A stretch of 64,000 bases of DNA from Arsukibacterium sp. (GTDB lineage Bacteria; Pseudomonadota; Gammaproteobacteria; Enterobacterales; Alteromonadaceae): the NCBI RefSeq assembly GCF_018402695.1, contig NZ_JAGYIM010000016.1, forward strand, positions 496,001-560,000. The letters are read 5' to 3'. The notes under the pieces are model-generated. The model did not search any database. It worked only from the letters and a program-made list of their open reading frames with translations, and was not told the DNA's origin. The position numbers and the translations under genes are program-made. Below, piece by piece: positions 19,983 to 28,873 of this stretch. The stretch's first letter is position 1. Every line of letters starts with the position of its first letter.

Positions 19983-20639
19983 TCAAAAAGAACAATTTAC
20001 TGAAAAAATGCTTGGTTTTCCATCGGCAGGGTGTTGAAACGATAATAATTCAGCATGAAGCTGTAAACGGTCTGCTGCTGCAAATGTTGCAGCGTCGGCA
20101 TAAAACTTATCTCCGAGGATTGCATGGCCAATCATTTGCATATGCACCCGTAGCTGATGGGAACGGCCGGTGACCGGCGTTAACATTAACCTGCTGACAT
20201 CTGCACTGCGATCCAGTACCTGATAATGCGTAACAGAAGCCTTGCCGCGCTGGTAGCACACCATTTGTCTGGGCCGGTTAGGCCAGTCACAAATTAACGG
20301 CAGGCATACGGTGCCATGATCAGCCACTACCCGGCCGGTTACTCTGGCAATATATTGTTTGCGGGTTTGGCGCAATTGAAACTGGCGGTTAAGATTGCGC
20401 TGAGCATCAGCATTTAACGCCAATACCATTACTCCGGAAGTCGCCATATCCAAACGATGGACAATTCGCGCTGTCGGCAACACTAGTTTAACCCGATACT
20501 CCAGGCAATCCCAATGCTCAGCGGCCTTACCTGGGACGGACAACAGACCACTGGGCTTATTTACCACCAGAATATCGTCATCCTGGTAGATGATGTCCAG
20601 ATAAGGCGTCTGAGGGGGCTGATAACAGAACAATGTCAT
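19983..20639 (-). CDS. rluA: dual-specificity pseudouridine synthase RluA
   Basis: 218 residues (E. coli 219) from ATG at 20639 (MTLFCYQPPQTPY). The catalytic aspartate is in HRLDMATSG, followed by ARVTGRV and the C-terminal TGRSHQLRVHMQ. In E. coli RluA modifies 23S rRNA U746 and tRNA U32. It starts 1 bp downstream of the rapA stop, the usual pair, so the two are one operon. Confidence 0.95.
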   Translation of the reverse strand: MTLFCYQPPQTPYLDIIYQDDDILVVNKPSGLLSVPGKAAEHWDCLEYRVKLVLPTARIVHRLDMATSGVMVLALNADAQRNLNRQFQLRQTRKQYIARVTGRVVADHGTVCLPLICDWPNRPRQMVCYQRGKASVTHYQVLDRSADVSRLMLTPVTGRSHQLRVHMQMIGHAILGDKFYADAATFAAADRLQLHAELLSFQHPADGKPSIFSVNCSF

Positions 20640-20640
20640 G

Positions 20641-23550
20641 TCAATCGTGACTGACGACAATAAGCCGGATCGCATCCAGTTTTAGTCGTGCCTTACTGAT
20701 ATAATCTGTCAGTTGCTGCTGTCTGCTGTTTAGCATATCAATTTCTTCCTGACGAATAAGCGGGTTAACTTGCTTGAGGGCAGTTAACCGTTGTTGTTCC
20801 GTCTGCAATGCTTGTTGCATTTTAGCCAAAGCCGTCTGTTGCAATGTTGTCAGCTGATCCATTGCATTAACTTCACTACCGTTCAACAGGGGGTGAATCA
20901 GGCTTTGCAGCGCATTGACAAGCTTGCTGGCTGTTTGTCTGCCAACCGGTTTCAATTGACGGTTAAAGTTATCAAACGGGACCTTCTTAGCTAAATCTTT
21001 ACCCGTCTTGTCGAGCAATAAACGGATTGGTGTTGCTGGCAAATAACGGCCGATCTGCAGCTGAGCAGGAGCGCTTGCTTCAACAATATAAATAAGCTCC
21101 ACAAAATAGCTGCCAACGGGCAGAGCTTTATTTGGCAGTAATGCTACCGCAGTGTTGCCCTGATTGTCATTTAGCAACAGATCCAGCGTGCCGGTTACCA
21201 TTGGGTGGTCCCAGCTAAGAAACTGAACGTCCTCCTGCGCCAGTGCGGTTTCACGGTCAAACGTCACGGTTACGCCGTCGTCTTCAAGCCCGGGGTAAGC
21301 ACAACGTAAATGTTCTGCCGGTGTTAGCACTATACTGGTGTCGGAACGGTCTTCCTGATTAACACCTAACAAGTCCCAGGCCTGAAACATCAGCATTGGC
21401 AACTGAGTATCAGCATCTGTTTTTGCAATATCTGCCGCCAGCTGCCGGGCTTTCGCTCCGCCGGCTGAGTTAAGTTCCAGCAGTTTATCGCGTCCTTGTT
21501 CAAGTTGTTGCTGCAGAAGCTGATGTTGTTGCCGGCTATGCGCTATTAGTTGTTTAACGTTATTGTCGTCAGGATGCATCGCCGCCAGAAGACTTAACAG
21601 CGCAGCGCCATCCTGCTCATATATAGCCCGACCTGTCTGGCAGGTTGTCGCAAACGCGTCCAGGCCTTGCTGGTACCAATCCAGCAGCACGTGTTGAGCG
21701 GTGTTTTTAAAATAGGAAATATGTAACTGAATATCGTGTTGCTGGCCTATCCGATCCAGCCGGCCAATCCGCTGCTCAAGTAAATCCGGGTTAAGCGGTA
21801 AATCAAACAATACCAGATGCTGAGCAAACTGAAAATTGCGGCCTTCACTGCCAATTTCAGAGCAGATCAGCACCTGAGCGCTGTAATCTTCTTGCGCAAA
21901 ATAGGCGGCAGCTTTGTCACGTTCAACAATGGACATGCCTTCATGAAACACCGCTGCGCGGATACCTTCTTTTTGACGCAAGGCTTCTTCTACTGTCAGC
22001 GCGGTTTCCGGTGCAGCACAAATTACCAGGAACTTGGCCGGTTTGTGCTGTTTAAGTAAAGTCGTCAGATAGTCGATTCTCGGGTCAAATTGCCACCACT
22101 GACTACTACTGCCTTCAAATGCCTGAAAAACCTGCTCAGGGAACAGATTAGCGTTCGCCAGTTCCGCTACCGGCTTGTTATGGTTAAGGCTATGAAACAC
22201 TTTAAGTGCGTTTTGATATTGTTCTGGTAGCTCCAGTGCGACAGGCCGGGCCTGGCGGGCGGGAAAGCCTTTAATACTTGAACGGCTGTTCCGGAATAGA
22301 ATCCGGCCGGTACCGTGCCGATCCAGTAATTTTGCCAGAATATGTTGCCGGGCTTGAGCGGTCGCTGCCGAGTGCTCTGGCTGGCGTAACAGTGCCAACT
22401 CACGACTTATATCTTCTTCATGGATAAGTTGCTGTAAGGTACTGGCCAGCTGGTCACTGAGCTGGCTGGTTTCCAGTAACCCGGCCGCAGTAGTGGCAAT
22501 TTGCTGATATTGCTGCTGCTCGTCAATAAAAGTCTGATAGTCATAAAAGCGACTTGAGTCGAGTAAGCGCAAACGGGCGAAGTGGCTTTGCTGACCTAGC
22601 TGGTCCGGGGTGGCAGTGAGCAGAATAACACCTGCAGTGTCCCGGGCAAGGCTTTCAATGCAGCGGTATTCTTTACTGCTATGTTCTGGCGACCAGGCTA
22701 AGTGGTGTGCTTCATCAACGACCAGCAAATCCCAGTCACTGCTTTGTGCCTGCTCCTGCCACTTTTTGTTGTTGCTGATAAACTCCAGGCTGCAAAGTAC
22801 CAGCTGAGCAGTATCAAACGGATTACTGACATCCAGCTGAGATTGTTGGCATCGTTCTTCATCAAATACTGAGAAATGCAGGTTAAACCGGCGCAGCATT
22901 TCGACCAGCCATTGATGCTGCAACGACTCCGGTACAACAATCAGCACCCTGTTGGCCAATCCGGATAACAGCTGCTGATGAATAATCAGGCCTGCCTCAA
23001 TTGTTTTACCCAGACCCACTTCGTCGGCCAGCAGGACCCGGGGGGCATGCCGGCTGGCCACTTCCTCTGCGATATGCAACTGGTGCGGAATAAGACTCAT
23101 CCGGCCGCCCTGCAGACCGCGCAGCGTGCTCTGTTGCAAACTACACTGCTGCTGTCTGGCCAGATGACGCAGGGTAAAATTATCAAACCGATCGATCTGG
23201 CCGGCAAACAGGCGGTCTTGAGGTTTGTTGAAACTGATAAAATGGTCGAGAAAAGTTTCTTTGAGCTCGGTCTGCTCACCACTATCGGTGCGGGTGCCAC
23301 TATAAATCAATGTGTTATGTGACTCTTTAATTTCACTGACGACTAAGCTAAAACCCTCTGCACTTTTTATTTCATCACCAATATTAAACACCACCCGGGT
23401 AAGCGGCGCTTCGGCCTGCGCATACTGTCGGGTTTCACCGCTAGCTGGGAACAATACCGTTAACATCCGACCCTCGATACCGACCAGAGTACCCAGACCC
23501 AGGTCAGATTCTGTATCGCTGATCCAGCGTTGTCCCAAAGCAAAATTCAT
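20641..23550 (-). CDS. rapA: RNA polymerase recycling ATPase RapA (HepA)
   Basis: 969 residues (E. coli 968), starting MNFALGQRWISDTESDLGLG, the Tudor-like N-terminus. The SNF2 motor has Walker A LLADEVGLGKTIEAGLI, Walker B VVDEAHHLAW, LLTATP, and motifs V/VI EGRNFQFA and QRIGRLDRIGQ. It binds core RNA polymerase and releases stalled or post-termination complexes. Confidence 0.97.
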   Translation of the reverse strand: MNFALGQRWISDTESDLGLGTLVGIEGRMLTVLFPASGETRQYAQAEAPLTRVVFNIGDEIKSAEGFSLVVSEIKESHNTLIYSGTRTDSGEQTELKETFLDHFISFNKPQDRLFAGQIDRFDNFTLRHLARQQQCSLQQSTLRGLQGGRMSLIPHQLHIAEEVASRHAPRVLLADEVGLGKTIEAGLIIHQQLLSGLANRVLIVVPESLQHQWLVEMLRRFNLHFSVFDEERCQQSQLDVSNPFDTAQLVLCSLEFISNNKKWQEQAQSSDWDLLVVDEAHHLAWSPEHSSKEYRCIESLARDTAGVILLTATPDQLGQQSHFARLRLLDSSRFYDYQTFIDEQQQYQQIATTAAGLLETSQLSDQLASTLQQLIHEEDISRELALLRQPEHSAATAQARQHILAKLLDRHGTGRILFRNSRSSIKGFPARQARPVALELPEQYQNALKVFHSLNHNKPVAELANANLFPEQVFQAFEGSSSQWWQFDPRIDYLTTLLKQHKPAKFLVICAAPETALTVEEALRQKEGIRAAVFHEGMSIVERDKAAAYFAQEDYSAQVLICSEIGSEGRNFQFAQHLVLFDLPLNPDLLEQRIGRLDRIGQQHDIQLHISYFKNTAQHVLLDWYQQGLDAFATTCQTGRAIYEQDGAALLSLLAAMHPDDNNVKQLIAHSRQQHQLLQQQLEQGRDKLLELNSAGGAKARQLAADIAKTDADTQLPMLMFQAWDLLGVNQEDRSDTSIVLTPAEHLRCAYPGLEDDGVTVTFDRETALAQEDVQFLSWDHPMVTGTLDLLLNDNQGNTAVALLPNKALPVGSYFVELIYIVEASAPAQLQIGRYLPATPIRLLLDKTGKDLAKKVPFDNFNRQLKPVGRQTASKLVNALQSLIHPLLNGSEVNAMDQLTTLQQTALAKMQQALQTEQQRLTALKQVNPLIRQEEIDMLNSRQQQLTDYISKARLKLDAIRLIVVSHD

Positions 23551-23817
23551 ATCTCAGTTACCATCATAAAATCGGGGCGCCATGGTACTAGTAAATGACC
23601 AAAACTGCATCTGCTGCGGCGGCTTTATTTTTGTCTTTGTGCAGTGTCATACCTTTGTCACGATACAGTCGCAAAGTAACGTAACAGCGAATTACATATT
23701 TAATTCAGGAATTCAGCGCCAAGCGGCGCAGTTGCACTATGCTTAATTAAGCTACATTGAGCTGACATCAACAATACGGATAACAGGTAAACCTAGTCTC
23801 GTTTGAAGGAGCTGCGT

Positions 23818-25209
23818 ATGGCGCGAAAAAAAAGCAAAGAAAAAAAAATCTATGTGTTAGACACTAATATTCTGCTGCATGAACCCTTCGCCTTTCTGAA
23901 CTTTGAAGAACACGACGTCGTCATCCCGATGACGGTGCTTGAGGAACTGGACCATATAAAAGACCGCAACAAAGACGTTAGCAGAGACGCCAGAGTTGCC
24001 ATCCGGGCGCTGGAAGACGTACTGCGAGACGCTTCTCCTGAACAAATGCTGCAAGGTGTCGCATTGCCCCGCCAGAATGAACACCTGGGAGGAGGGCATT
24101 TATTTATTATTAATGACCATCATATTAAGGATGAAATCCCCGGTTTGCCCGGAGGGGAAAATGACCATTTAATTATCAACACGGCGCTTTATTTACAACG
24201 GGAAAAAGGACCCGTTAAGGTCATTCTGGTTACCAAAGATATTAACATGCGCCTGAAAGCAAAAGGTGCCGGGCTGAAACAGGTTGAAGACTATCGCACC
24301 GACCAACTTATTGACGATGTGCGTTTTCTTTATAAGGGCTATTTTAAGTTCAGTGGTGAGTTCTGGAGCCAGGTCGGTGAGTGTCGCAGTGAAAACGAAG
24401 GCCGTGACACTGTGCACTACGTCAGCCGTAAAATACTGCCCAATGCTTATATTAACGAATATCTGATCGACGAGGCAGAAACTTTTGCCGGACGGGTGCT
24501 GGCTATCAGCGAGCATGAAATTAAAATTCTTGATTTTGGTTACGAGCGCTTGATGCATCGCCACGCCTGGGGCATTCATCCGAAAAATATTTATCAGGCG
24601 ATGGCCATGCAGGCGTTGCTTGACCCGCAAATGGATCTGGTGATCCTGACCGGGCCAGCGGGCTGTGGTAAAACCCTGATCGCGCTGGCTGCTGCGCTGG
24701 AGCTGGTTATCGAAAGAGGCCAGTACGATAAAGTTATTGTAACCCGTAATACTCCTGAAATTGCTGAATCAATTGGTTTTTTGCCGGGAACAGAGGAGGA
24801 GAAAATGGCACCCTGGCTGGCAGCCATTACCGATTCATTGGAGGTGTTACATAAAACAGATGAGCACCCGCATGCCAGCGTTAATTACATTATGGAAAAA
24901 GCAAATATTCAGTTTAAGTCGGTTAATTTTATGCGCGGCCGCAGTATTCAGAACGCCATTGTTATTCTGGATGAGTGTCAGAACCTAAGTGCTGCGCAGT
25001 TAAAAACGATTATTACCCGTTGTGGTGAGGGTACCAAACTGATTTGCTCAGGTAATTTATCGCAAATCGACAGTAATTACCTGACAGCGGTAACCTCTGG
25101 TTTAACCTATATAGTTGAGCGCTTTAAAAACTTTGAGGGCAGTACTACCATTAATCTGAATGGTGTCGTGCGCAGCCGGCTGGCCTCTTTTGCGGAGGCT
25201 AACCTGTAA
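23818..25209 (+). CDS. PIN-PhoH family ATPase (YlaK/PhoH2 type)
   Basis: 463 residues. N-terminal PIN ribonuclease domain (VLDTNILLHEP; acidic residues through about 150) fused to a C-terminal PhoH ATPase domain with Walker A GPAGCGKTLIAL and Walker B VILDECQN. PhoH2 proteins studied in mycobacteria couple RNA unwinding to PIN cleavage, and this one has the key residues. ATG at 23818 lies six bases after AAGGAG; the upstream TTG overlaps the Shine-Dalgarno. It stands alone, divergent from rapA across a 267-bp gap in which I see no other gene. Confidence 0.9.
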   Translation: MARKKSKEKKIYVLDTNILLHEPFAFLNFEEHDVVIPMTVLEELDHIKDRNKDVSRDARVAIRALEDVLRDASPEQMLQGVALPRQNEHLGGGHLFIINDHHIKDEIPGLPGGENDHLIINTALYLQREKGPVKVILVTKDINMRLKAKGAGLKQVEDYRTDQLIDDVRFLYKGYFKFSGEFWSQVGECRSENEGRDTVHYVSRKILPNAYINEYLIDEAETFAGRVLAISEHEIKILDFGYERLMHRHAWGIHPKNIYQAMAMQALLDPQMDLVILTGPAGCGKTLIALAAALELVIERGQYDKVIVTRNTPEIAESIGFLPGTEEEKMAPWLAAITDSLEVLHKTDEHPHASVNYIMEKANIQFKSVNFMRGRSIQNAIVILDECQNLSAAQLKTIITRCGEGTKLICSGNLSQIDSNYLTAVTSGLTYIVERFKNFEGSTTINLNGVVRSRLASFAEANL

Positions 25210-25313
25210 TTTGATAGTGGCGGCGGGCAAAAAGCTCCCGTCACTGTTTGCTTATCAGCAAAAATGGTCTAGGATTTGCCAAATTAAAAAGTATCGCAAT
25301 GCAAAGGAGTTGC

Positions 25314-26378
25314 ATGTCCAGTCCCGCTTATACGGTCTATAACAGAACCGTCAAATTTTCCTTACTGGTAATTCTGCTACTCAGTTTCATTGCTGCTTTT
25401 ATCCAGTTTTTAATTCAGTTTAACGCCAGCAAGCATCACAATCAGCAGCAGCTTGAAATGTTTGCCCAGCAAATGGACGCTCAGTTAACCCCGGTATTAC
25501 AGTTCGCTGAGGCCGTTACAACCCGTGCCCAGCTTGCTACTCAATTGGCAGCGCCTGCAGAAAATCAAATACCGGTATTGTCACTGACTACGGGCGACCT
25601 GATTTTACACCAGCTTGCTGCCGATGGCGCGCCACTTAGTCAGGAACTGCAGATGCTGATGCAGTTGCAGCCCTATTTTGACATCGCGCCAGCCAGTATC
25701 ACCCCACTGAAAGATTTGTACTATATATCTGAACAAGGCTACGCCTACAATGGTCAGCATAAATGGTCTGATTATGTCGTAGAGCAGCTTGCAGAATGGC
25801 TGCAACGTTATCAACGTTCTGAAAACGGCTACGATCGTAATCCGGTCTTTTATAAAGATTTTATTCTTGAGCAAGCTGCAATGAGCGTCCCATTTTACGT
25901 TAACGAGCGCAAAACAGGCCGATTTGTGCTGGCGCTGGAGCTGGCACCATTGCTGGCAAATCTGGAAAAAAATAATCCGGAGCGTTTTTTTTTGCTGTTG
26001 GATCAGGCAGGTAATTTAATTGCCAGCTCTAAATATATTAACGGTGACAACCTGGAGCAATACCAGTTACAAATTCAGCGACTGGCTGGTTTACCCTGGT
26101 CACTGGCTCTGATTGATAAACGTGGCTCAGTGCTTAAAGCGGGTCTTAGTAGTTTTGTGGTGCACTGGTTTAGTTACGCTGGCGTGCTTCTGCTACTGGC
26201 CTGGTTGCTGGCCAGGCGCTACAAGCGGAAAATCATGGGACCGTTGCAGCGATTATCCATTCACATTGACAGATTGGCGAATGAGCAGGCCGGCGTACGA
26301 CGCATTCCTGATGGCTGGCAGGATTTATTTGAAAGAGTAAGCCAACTCAAAGCACACGATAATCAAAAAACTGATTAA
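25314..26378 (+). CDS. two-TM membrane sensor-like protein without output domain
   Basis: 354 residues. TM1 at about 14-36 (FSLLVILLLSFIAAFIQFLI), a periplasmic domain of about 260 residues with a PAS/Cache-like end (FFLLLDQAGNLIASSKYI), TM2 at about 280-300 (FSYAGVLLLLAWLLARRYK), and only about 50 cytoplasmic residues resembling the first half of a HAMP domain (KIMGPLQRLSIHIDRLAN). No kinase, GGDEF or MCP domain follows. ATG at 25314 has AAGGAG four bases upstream, so the longer frame from 25248 is rejected. The last 32 bp overlap the convergent gene at 26347. Function unknown. Confidence 0.6.
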   Translation: MSSPAYTVYNRTVKFSLLVILLLSFIAAFIQFLIQFNASKHHNQQQLEMFAQQMDAQLTPVLQFAEAVTTRAQLATQLAAPAENQIPVLSLTTGDLILHQLAADGAPLSQELQMLMQLQPYFDIAPASITPLKDLYYISEQGYAYNGQHKWSDYVVEQLAEWLQRYQRSENGYDRNPVFYKDFILEQAAMSVPFYVNERKTGRFVLALELAPLLANLEKNNPERFFLLLDQAGNLIASSKYINGDNLEQYQLQIQRLAGLPWSLALIDKRGSVLKAGLSSFVVHWFSYAGVLLLLAWLLARRYKRKIMGPLQRLSIHIDRLANEQAGVRRIPDGWQDLFERVSQLKAHDNQKTD

Positions 26379-27294
26379 GAATAAATACTTTTTGCAGTTT
26401 TGTAACGTCACCAAGAGGCAGCGGCTGAGGGCCTGATGGGTCGGCTATCAGGTACTCGGTTCCTTGCAAATTGACTGTCAGTTCGTCAGGTTCAGCGGGG
26501 ATTGCCAACGCTAACATCGTTCGCTCAGGCAAGTACAAAATAGCCTGTTTCACATTGGGTAGAATGCTACGTAGCAGTGTCGCTAACAATACTGTTTTAC
26601 TGGCGCTGTCTCCCTGATGCTGGCGCAGTAACTGAAGTGGAGGCGAAAAACTGTGGCCATATTCTGCTTGTTCAGCCGGGTGGGCCGGGATCAACTGGAT
26701 CCAGTTCAGTAAAAGTGCTGCTAACTGTCGTTGATTGGCTGGGTTAAGCTGGCTGACGATAGTCTGGGCTGCCGGGTCAATATCAGCGGCGCTCTGTTCA
26801 ATAATTTTACGATGATCAACGGTAATCAGTTGCCGGTTGTCAGGCATATTCAGCCGCTGATAACTGGCATCATTTAAGTATTGTTGCTGAAATTGCCGGC
26901 TGAATTGGCGGAGTTGCTGTTGCAACTGCAGCCGTTCAGTTTCGGCAGTTTGCGCCCGCGCTGAGCTGCTGAGGGAAAAGTGCCGCACCTGAACGTTTTG
27001 CCAGTCTTGTCCTGCTCCGGGTATCACCTGATATGGGCCGGCCTCTTGCGCTTTTTGCTGTAATTGCCGCCATAGTTGTTGTTGCAGCACATCGGGTACA
27101 TAAACCTGCACTAAATTCTCGTTGCGCTGAATACTGGCCGGTTGCAGGGAAAACTGGAAACTGATGTCTTGTTCAGCGGCCCGGAACTGATAGCTGAATA
27201 AACGTTGGTTGTTTGCCACCTGCTGCTGCATTCGAAGTGGGTTCGCTTGCAGTAACGGTGCCAGCAATAACAAAACTAAAAAAAACTGTTTCAA
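26347..27294 (-). CDS. exported transglutaminase-like protein lacking the catalytic triad
   Basis: 315 residues with a signal peptide (about 1-17, LLQANPL). The C-terminal third has the shape of bacterial transglutaminase-like domains: HQGDSASKTVLLATLLRSI where active members have GDCxxKxxLLxxLLR, then YLIADPSGP where they have a (V/P)DPT-type segment. The catalytic Cys is Ser, and the expected His-containing strand reads MLALAIP. It is probably a pseudoenzyme; homology is inferred from pattern. The start appears to be TTG at 27294, directly after the TGA of the upstream gene (GGAG about nine bases before), so translation is coupled to it. Confidence 0.5.
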   Translation of the reverse strand: MKQFFLVLLLLAPLLQANPLRMQQQVANNQRLFSYQFRAAEQDISFQFSLQPASIQRNENLVQVYVPDVLQQQLWRQLQQKAQEAGPYQVIPGAGQDWQNVQVRHFSLSSSARAQTAETERLQLQQQLRQFSRQFQQQYLNDASYQRLNMPDNRQLITVDHRKIIEQSAADIDPAAQTIVSQLNPANQRQLAALLLNWIQLIPAHPAEQAEYGHSFSPPLQLLRQHQGDSASKTVLLATLLRSILPNVKQAILYLPERTMLALAIPAEPDELTVNLQGTEYLIADPSGPQPLPLGDVTKLQKVFILNQFFDYRVL

Positions 27295-27927
27295 TCAATA
27301 TTGCTCCCGGCGCCACCATAGTAACAAGCATAACGCCATCACTACCGCCATGCCAGCGCTGCCCGCGGATACTTCAACACTGCTGCTGGTCTGGATCTGA
27401 TCGCGTTGATAATCTTCCAGCGTCAATGCATCCAGCGCACTTAAATCATAACCTGACGCTTCCGCTAGCAAGTAGCCGGTATTGGCATCAAATATCCGAA
27501 TGGTTAACAGGTAAAAATTGCTCGGATACTGATGTTGTAAATCCGTTTCTATACCCAGCCAGTCATTGCTGCTCTCGCCGAAAAGCTCAAACACAGAACT
27601 GGTGTAGTAAACCCGTTCAGTACCATAATCGGGGGTCAGGCTTAACTCTGCAAACACCTGTTGATAGGAATATTCAGTATCAGCATCAAATTCAACGTAT
27701 AGCTGGTGAAAGTACCCATTGTAGTTATCGTCTCGAGCCAGACTGATATCAATACTGTGAAACCAGACTTCAGACTGATAGCTCTGAGTTACTGCGGCAC
27801 TTTGTACTTTATTCGTTTGCATCACACTGTGCTGCTGGCTTCTGCGTTCAGTGCTGATGCTGTCTGCAAAGCTGAGCAATGGTAAAAACAACAATAAAGC
27901 GGTGGCTGTTTGCATTAGGGTTTTCAT
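27295..27927 (-). CDS. exported protein with GlyGly-CTERM-like tail (choice-of-anchor H type)
   Basis: 210 residues: signal peptide (1-21, LLSFADS), a beta-rich body (FHSIDISLARDDNYNGYFHQ, YVEFDADTEYSYQQVFAEL), and a C-terminal tail of Ser/Gly, a hydrophobic helix and arginines (SAGSAGMAVVMALCLLLWWR). That tail is the layout of GlyGly-CTERM sorting signals processed by rhombosortase and exported by type II secretion in Vibrio and Shewanella. The body resembles choice-of-anchor H proteins. It is directly followed by, and translationally linked to, the transglutaminase-like gene. Confidence 0.55.
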   Translation of the reverse strand: MKTLMQTATALLLFLPLLSFADSISTERRSQQHSVMQTNKVQSAAVTQSYQSEVWFHSIDISLARDDNYNGYFHQLYVEFDADTEYSYQQVFAELSLTPDYGTERVYYTSSVFELFGESSNDWLGIETDLQHQYPSNFYLLTIRIFDANTGYLLAEASGYDLSALDALTLEDYQRDQIQTSSSVEVSAGSAGMAVVMALCLLLWWRREQY

Positions 27928-28012
27928 AAGCAGCTCTCCTGAATATTTGATACTATTACAGGCTAAAGCGCTGAATTTCAGCTGAACTTGTAAGTAAAGG
28001 AATAGTAAAGGT

Positions 28013-28873
28013 ATGAAGTTGTCACGCCGGATAGAGGTTCAGGCTGCTGGCCAGGCTATTGCCATTTTAGCGGCGGCAATACCGGAACTGCCTAAAGGCC
28101 GGCTGAAAGATGCGATGAATAAAGGCGCGCTGCAGCTGCTGACCAAGCCGGTAAAACGATTGCGTCGGGCGCAATATGCATTGCAGGCAGGACAGGTGTT
28201 ACAACTGCATTATGACACCGACATTCTGAGTCGTAGCTGTCCTGCCGCCAGTTTGATCGCCGACTATCGTAGCTACAGTATCTGGTTTAAACCAGCAGGT
28301 ATGTTGTCACAAGGTAATGAATGGGGCGACCACCTGAGTGTGTTGCGATTTGCTGAACAACACTTTGCCAACCGGCCGGTTTTTCTGCTACACCGCTTGG
28401 ATCGTGAGGCCAGTGGTCTGGTGCTGATTGGCCATACCAAAGCGGCCGCGGCGGCCTTTAGCAAATTGATTGCAGCGCAACAATTAAGCAAAACCTATCT
28501 GGTACAGGTGAAAGGCAGGCTGGCCCCGGCGTTAATGGCTGCCGGCGAAATAGCGATCCCCCTCGACGACAGAGCCTGTCTTACCCGTTTTAAACAATTG
28601 GCATATGATGCTCTGACCGATACCAGTTGGTTGGAAATTGACTTAGTCAGTGGCCGTAAGCATCAGATACGACGCCATTTTGCTGCTGTTGGCCATCCCG
28701 TAATGGGAGACCCGCGATACGGCGAGCTTAACAAAAACCAAAGCGGCCTGATGTTGCAGGCTTGTGCTGTTGCTTTTACCTGCCCGCTACAACATCATCA
28801 GCGGGCAATTGCCCTGAACCATGACTTACTCCTCGTCAATGCCAGCGTGATCGGCAGTCAGCCGCGCACTTAA
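28013..28873 (+). CDS. RluA-family pseudouridine synthase
   Basis: 286 residues. An N-terminal S4-like segment (about 5-65, ELPKGRLKDAMNKGALQL) is followed by the catalytic core with HRLDREASGLVLIG (catalytic Asp), KTYLVQVKGR and SGRKHQIRRHFAAVGHPVMG. The RNA target cannot be read from sequence; it is distinct from RluA at 19983. It is divergent from the 27295-27927 gene, and its last 48 bp overlap the convergent TPR gene. Confidence 0.85.
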   Translation: MKLSRRIEVQAAGQAIAILAAAIPELPKGRLKDAMNKGALQLLTKPVKRLRRAQYALQAGQVLQLHYDTDILSRSCPAASLIADYRSYSIWFKPAGMLSQGNEWGDHLSVLRFAEQHFANRPVFLLHRLDREASGLVLIGHTKAAAAAFSKLIAAQQLSKTYLVQVKGRLAPALMAAGEIAIPLDDRACLTRFKQLAYDALTDTSWLEIDLVSGRKHQIRRHFAAVGHPVMGDPRYGELNKNQSGLMLQACAVAFTCPLQHHQRAIALNHDLLLVNASVIGSQPRT

